64,000 nt of DNA. Origin: Carex sylvatica (Eukaryota > Streptophyta > Magnoliopsida > Poales > Cyperaceae). The stretch spans positions 496,001-560,000 of the forward strand of contig CAXKVR010000006.1 of the NCBI GenBank assembly GCA_964058845.1. The letters are read 5' to 3'. The notes beneath the pieces are model-generated. The model did not search any database. It had not been told where the DNA came from and was given only the letters and a program-made list of their open reading frames with translations. Below are positions 60,601 through 64,000 of this stretch, piece by piece (the stretch's first letter is position 1; the number at the start of each line of letters is the position of its first letter). The position numbers and the translations under genes were made by a program.

Positions 60601-60950
60601 ACTTAAGTTTAATATTTTTGCTAGTTTGAACAACAGTTATAATTATGGAAGAGGCCAATATTTCTTTGCCCTCCTTAGTTTGGGCAAGGCAATTAAATTA
60701 ATTTATTCTAAATTAACTAACTTCTTACTTCATTTTACTCTTTATATTTTATTTTTCGTTTGACAACTTAAGCGTGGAATGAGGAGATTACTCCACAACT
60801 AAACATAACTTAAAGTTTAATATTATTGATATGATTACTTTCCGAATTATTCTTATTTAGGCCAATATTTTTGCTAGTTTGAACAATAGTTATAACTATG
60901 GAAGAGGCCAATATATCTTTGGTCTCCTTAGTTTGGGAAGGCAATTAAAC
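60560..60950. repeat. Local tandem duplication
   Basis: The block with gacaacttaagc, ggagattactccacaac, tttgctagtttgaacaa and atggaagaggccaatat occurs twice (about 60556-60690 and 60760-60945), the second with about 50 extra bases. Confidence 0.75.
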
Positions 60951-61337
60951 ATCCAGCCTTGAAGAGGGACAAGGGTGGCTTATTAGCGTTATTATGTTGA
61001 AGAGTTGGAGGATATATAAGAAAATCAATACAAGTTGAAGGACATACTAAATAATTAACCCAAATTTAAAATTAGAATGATAACCCAAAATTTAAGTTGA
61101 AGTTTGTTGCTGGTCAGCCTACAAGAGAAGAACACTAGTTTGGTCTTTTTATCTTTTGGTCATAGTCTCCGAGTCAAAAGTGACTACTCACCAGAGAAGA
61201 TATTTTGACTCAGTTTCAGTTCTACTTCACTCATCTCAACTTCTCAAGTCAAGCTCAGAGACCAGAGAGAGTACACATCCCTATTATCACCATAAATACA
61301 ATACTCTGCAATCTTACAAACTTTCATATAAAAATAA
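60951..61337. other. No gene recognised
   Basis: A stretch at 61140-61300 is less AT-rich (tcaagtcaagctcagagacc) and open in two frames, but it shows no family pattern. Confidence 0.4.
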
Positions 61338-61531
61338 GAGGGATCCACTCATGCTTTTTTTTTATGACACCAAATTACACTTTATATTTTCAAAATTCAA
61401 ATAGCTATTAAAAAATTTGATCTGCAAGCATATTTTTATATCCATCATGTTTGAACAGTTTGGACTTTAAATTTTTTAAAAATATAGAATGTAATTTGAT
61501 GTCACTAAAAAAAATTTAAGTGAATTCCTTC
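61338..61531. mobile_element. Internally deleted MULE-type MITE
   Basis: Left end GAGGGATCCACTCATGC with tgacaccaaattacactt; right arm has gtttgaacagtttggacttt and aatgtaatttgatgtcact. Most of the core is deleted, and the right terminus is worn. Confidence 0.55.
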
Positions 61532-61942
61532 TTTAAAAACAAATAAAAATATGAAAACTACAATTGCATTAAAGATCATCACATGTGAAGCTCCTAATTT
61601 CTAGGTTGTCACGTTATAAAAGGTACAAACTTGCTACACAATATTTTTAAAAGAGGTGTAAGTCCCGTGAAATTTGATGAACATTAGGCATGTCACATGT
61701 AAAACAATTTTTTTTTAAAAATAAATACTGGAATTTCTACCTCAATTTATAAATTGCACAGGAATTCTGCCAAATCTAATAGCATAGGATATAGACTCCA
61801 ACCCCAGTCAAAAAAAAAAATTTAGAGCCCCTGTGGCAGATACAGAATAACCATACAGTTTAGCAAATCTCTGACAAGAGACAATAGAAGACTCCATTCC
61901 AATTGAGTGAATACAACAAAGTAAACAAACCAAAAGACATAG
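61532..61942. other. No gene recognised
   Basis: AT-rich spacer without a supportable feature. Confidence 0.45.
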
Positions 61943-62188
61943 TATAGTGACAAATAAATAGTTCGGGTTCGGTTTAACGGAGTAAAAAATTTGTGATCGA
62001 GTATAGTTCGGCAATGATTCGATACAATAAAGAAGCAAAAAAAATTACCCCAAACTAAAAAAAAATTGTCGTTTTTTTCACATTTTTTTTGCGAATAATT
62101 TGTGACTCGGGTTTTATTCAGAATTCGGTTTGAAAATGTCAAAAAAAAAAGAATAAAACGTGAATTATTCGCGTATATTATTACTATG
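61943..62188. mobile_element. hAT-type MITE, YATAGTGACAAAT family
   Basis: Left end TATAGTGACAAATAAATAG, right end inverted CATAGTAATAATATACG, flanked by agacatag and agacatac (7 of 8). Interior gcgaataattt and gttttattc motifs match the copy at 37075. Confidence 0.7.
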
Positions 62189-62362
62189 AGACATACTGGT
62201 GAAAATCCTGATGAATGATGACTTACCACACCATATGACATATGATATCCACCACAGAGACTCCAACTCAGTCAAAGAAGTTAAGAATTAAGAATCTCTT
62301 GACAAGTGGCAGCTAAGAAATCCAACTCAGAGAAACTCTTGTCTGGTTGTAGCACAGCTACT

Positions 62363-62370
62363 TATATAAA
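62363..62370 (+). promoter_or_regulatory. TATA box of the small two-exon gene
   Basis: TATATAAA, about 100 bases upstream of the first ATG, predicting a transcript start near 62395. Confidence 0.55.
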
Positions 62371-62472
62371 TTTACATCCTGTAATTAGAAAGTGCAAGAG
62401 GGGGAGAGAAGAACACAATCTACCTTCACAACTAAAAAGAAAAATAAGGGATTTTTTTTTGTAAAAGACACC

Positions 62473-63248
62473 ATGTTAGGAAAGAAGAGAAGGTTAGTAG
62501 AATCAAGCAACAAAACGGCTTATTTACCAGAAGGTAGCTATACAACTGTTCCCGGAACTATTGCAGCACAAGACAGCAGTACCATCAACATATCTGCTTT
62601 CATTTCTCATCTTGGTACCTCTCCTTTCTCCATGAATAATTATATTTGATTTTTTTTTTTTTTGCGGTTTCCTTTTCAGTGGAGTAGTTTGTGATTATCT
62701 TAAGTATATCCTCCTGGTTAGTAGTTTAATTTAAGGATGATGACATGAAATTAAAATTCAAAATGTGGGTCGAAAGGAATAAGAAAGAGAATGCATGATT
62801 ATTCTATATGAAGTGTTTGATCTTGTTTGAAATTGGAATGCAATCTACTTGTAAAATAAAATAAAATAAAATAAAAAGAATTAGAATGGTGTAAGAATGG
62901 TTTCAAATAATAGATAATAATATATATATATAACAAACTAGCTATTAAAGACTCGAAATAAGAGCTAACATCATAGCCAAGAAATCAGGTCCATTTAAAA
63001 AAGCAAAAAGGATCAAAACTTTTACCAGACAAAATTAACTTAAAGAGTCATTGAATATATCTATGCTCATCTCTGCGCTCTCCCTTAAACTTCAAACCAA
63101 AAAATTAATCAAAGTTGCCTATATATATACTGGTACTGCAGATGATACTACAAAGAAGAGACTGGACCGCATGAACCAGAGACTGAGGCAGCTGGAATTG
63201 CAAATGGAGGCTATTGAGGCTGAGATGACTAAAGCCAGTGAAGAATGA
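62473..63248 (+). CDS. Small two-exon protein with C-terminal coiled coil
   Basis: Exon 1, 62473-62614, from the first in-frame ATG after the TATA box; exon 2, 63142-63248, ending TGA. Donor CTTG/GTACCT and acceptor ctgcag fit, and the phase-1 junction keeps the frame. The 82-residue product starts MLGKKRRLVESSNK, with a basic N-terminus, then a Ser/Thr-rich middle, and ends in a heptad-like charged helix (RLDRMNQRLRQLELQMEAIE). No signal peptide or membrane segment. I do not recognise a named family; the compact exons, promoter and clean coding bias suggest a real conserved plant gene. The helix suggests dimerisation or binding to a partner; that is inference. It converges on STN1, the two stops being about 320 bases apart. 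Confidence 0.65.
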
Positions 63249-63569
63249 GATACTTAAACCTTATTCAACTAATTACCAGCTTCTCAAATTAGCAACAGAT
63301 TACAAAAGAGTTGTTGGTCACATACACTTCTATCCAACAATTAGTATATAGTTAGGAGATTATTAGTTTGCTTCAGGATTAGTTTTTGAGCAAATGTATT
63401 TTGCAGTTTTCTTTTTACAGCCAAAAGAAAAGAAATGCTAGCAAAAATTAAGGTACCAGTATATTCCATACAGCTGTTTTTCAAAAAGCTAACAGATAGT
63501 TCATTGGAGCAAAAGATCAAACACCTTGTGAGCATGAGCACCATCAAATCAAATCAGAATCCCAAAAGC

Positions 63570-63998
63570 CTAATCCTTACCCAGGGAATCACAGCGAGTG
63601 AACTGCTGAGCAATCCTGACACAATCCAGCCGATGAAAGGTATCCATGTTAGGATCTCTTTCTACCAGTACATCTCTAACAGTAATCTGTAGTTCACCTC
63701 TGTACACAGTAATCCTGCCTCTAACCCTCAGCTGTTCCCCAAGCTTCACCATCCGAGCATGAGAGCCCGTGAACTCGACCGTGAGATTTTGATTGGAGGG
63801 GGAGGGCACGTGGCGGTGGTTGAGCCAGAGGATGCATGGGATGCAACCAGTGCCATCGTCTAAGAGGAATTTGAGGAATTTGGGTTTGGATTCGAGAGAG
63901 ACGACGATGCCGAGGATCTCAGCACGGGAGATTGAGGAGCGGGAGAGAGGGCGGGAGAAAGAACGAGGGATGGTGGGGTATATTGTCAGAGATCGGAG
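63570..63998 (-). CDS. STN1: CST complex subunit STN1, 5' end outside window
   Basis: Single-OB-fold telomere protein. With CTC1 and TEN1, STN1 forms the CST complex, which protects chromosome ends and promotes C-strand fill-in by DNA polymerase alpha. The visible 142 residues include RAEILGIVVSLESKPKFLKF, LLDDGTGCIPCILWLNH and LRVRGRITVYRGELQITV followed by ERDPNMDTFHRLDC, the order and motifs of plant STN1 (about 160 residues, usually one exon). The frame is open to the window edge, so about 20 N-terminal residues are missing. A GTG at 63809 lies inside the OB fold and is not the start. Stop 63572-63570, after DSLGKD. No frameshifts are seen, so it is probably functional. Confidence 0.93.
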   Translation of the reverse strand, partial: LRSLTIYPTIPRSFSRPLSRSSISRAEILGIVVSLESKPKFLKFLLDDGTGCIPCILWLNHRHVPSPSNQNLTVEFTGSHARMVKLGEQLRVRGRITVYRGELQITVRDVLVERDPNMDTFHRLDCVRIAQQFTRCDSLGKD

Positions 63999-64000
63999 CT

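Larger units (their letters stand above)
54120..60640. repeat. Segmental repeat, copy 2
   Basis: Same-orientation partner of 43730-53560. It retains two empty sites for elements present in copy 1 and carries its own fold-back insertion at 55504. A short repeat of 54950-55020 follows directly at 55025-55090. Stretches around 58690-59060 and 59590-59890 have no recognisable gene. Confidence 0.8.

Noticed and set aside
63570..63809. STN1 starting at 63809
   Set aside because: The codon is GTG in the middle of the OB fold, and conserved STN1 sequence continues upstream to the window edge.

Overview
The window looks like nuclear DNA of a flowering plant, probably a eudicot. It is very AT-rich, its genes are split by GT-AG introns, and its gene families are plant ones: jacalin-type lectins, an RPP13-like resistance relative, an EDR1-domain Raf-like MAPKKK and the telomere protein STN1. 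Most of the sequence is transposon debris. No prokaryotic or viral gene was recognised.

Layout. 1-8.3 kb: two tandem copies of a jacalin-lectin gene on the minus strand (A about 1.1-4.0 kb, B about 5.8-7.6 kb) with their promoters duplicated too; copy A has lost the start codon that copy B uses. 8.6-9.4 kb: a five-unit 159-bp tandem array. 9.4-14.8 kb: transposon fragments and duplicated leader-like segments. 15-16.7 kb: a broken Ty1/copia element with its LTR, primer-binding site and gag. 17.2-22.2 kb: an intronless RPP13-like gene without an NB-ARC domain, followed by a 5'-truncated copy joined to half of a MITE. 22.2-26.8 kb: mostly non-coding, with MITEs. 27.0-36.6 kb: the best-defined gene, an EDR1/Raf-type MAPKKK of 16 coding exons encoding 761 residues, with a 20-nt microexon, a 5'-UTR intron and a 16-codon uORF. 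36.6-43.7 kb: non-coding, with a hAT element nested around a MULE-type MITE, several short GC-rich tandem repeats and G-box motifs. 43.7-60.6 kb: two diverged copies of a multi-kilobase segment, each carrying different insertions, so that each serves as an empty-site control for the other. 61-64 kb: a small two-exon gene of unknown function, convergent with a partial STN1 gene that runs off the right edge.

The genes do not form a pathway. The lectins and RPP13-like genes belong to families often found in tandem, stress- or defence-related clusters; MAPKKK and STN1 are single-copy housekeeping or signalling genes. The most unusual feature is a group of at least nine fold-back MITEs with a common inner core but different outer termini. 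Exon boundaries were read by hand from splice signals, reading frame and family motifs; no alignment or transcript data were available.
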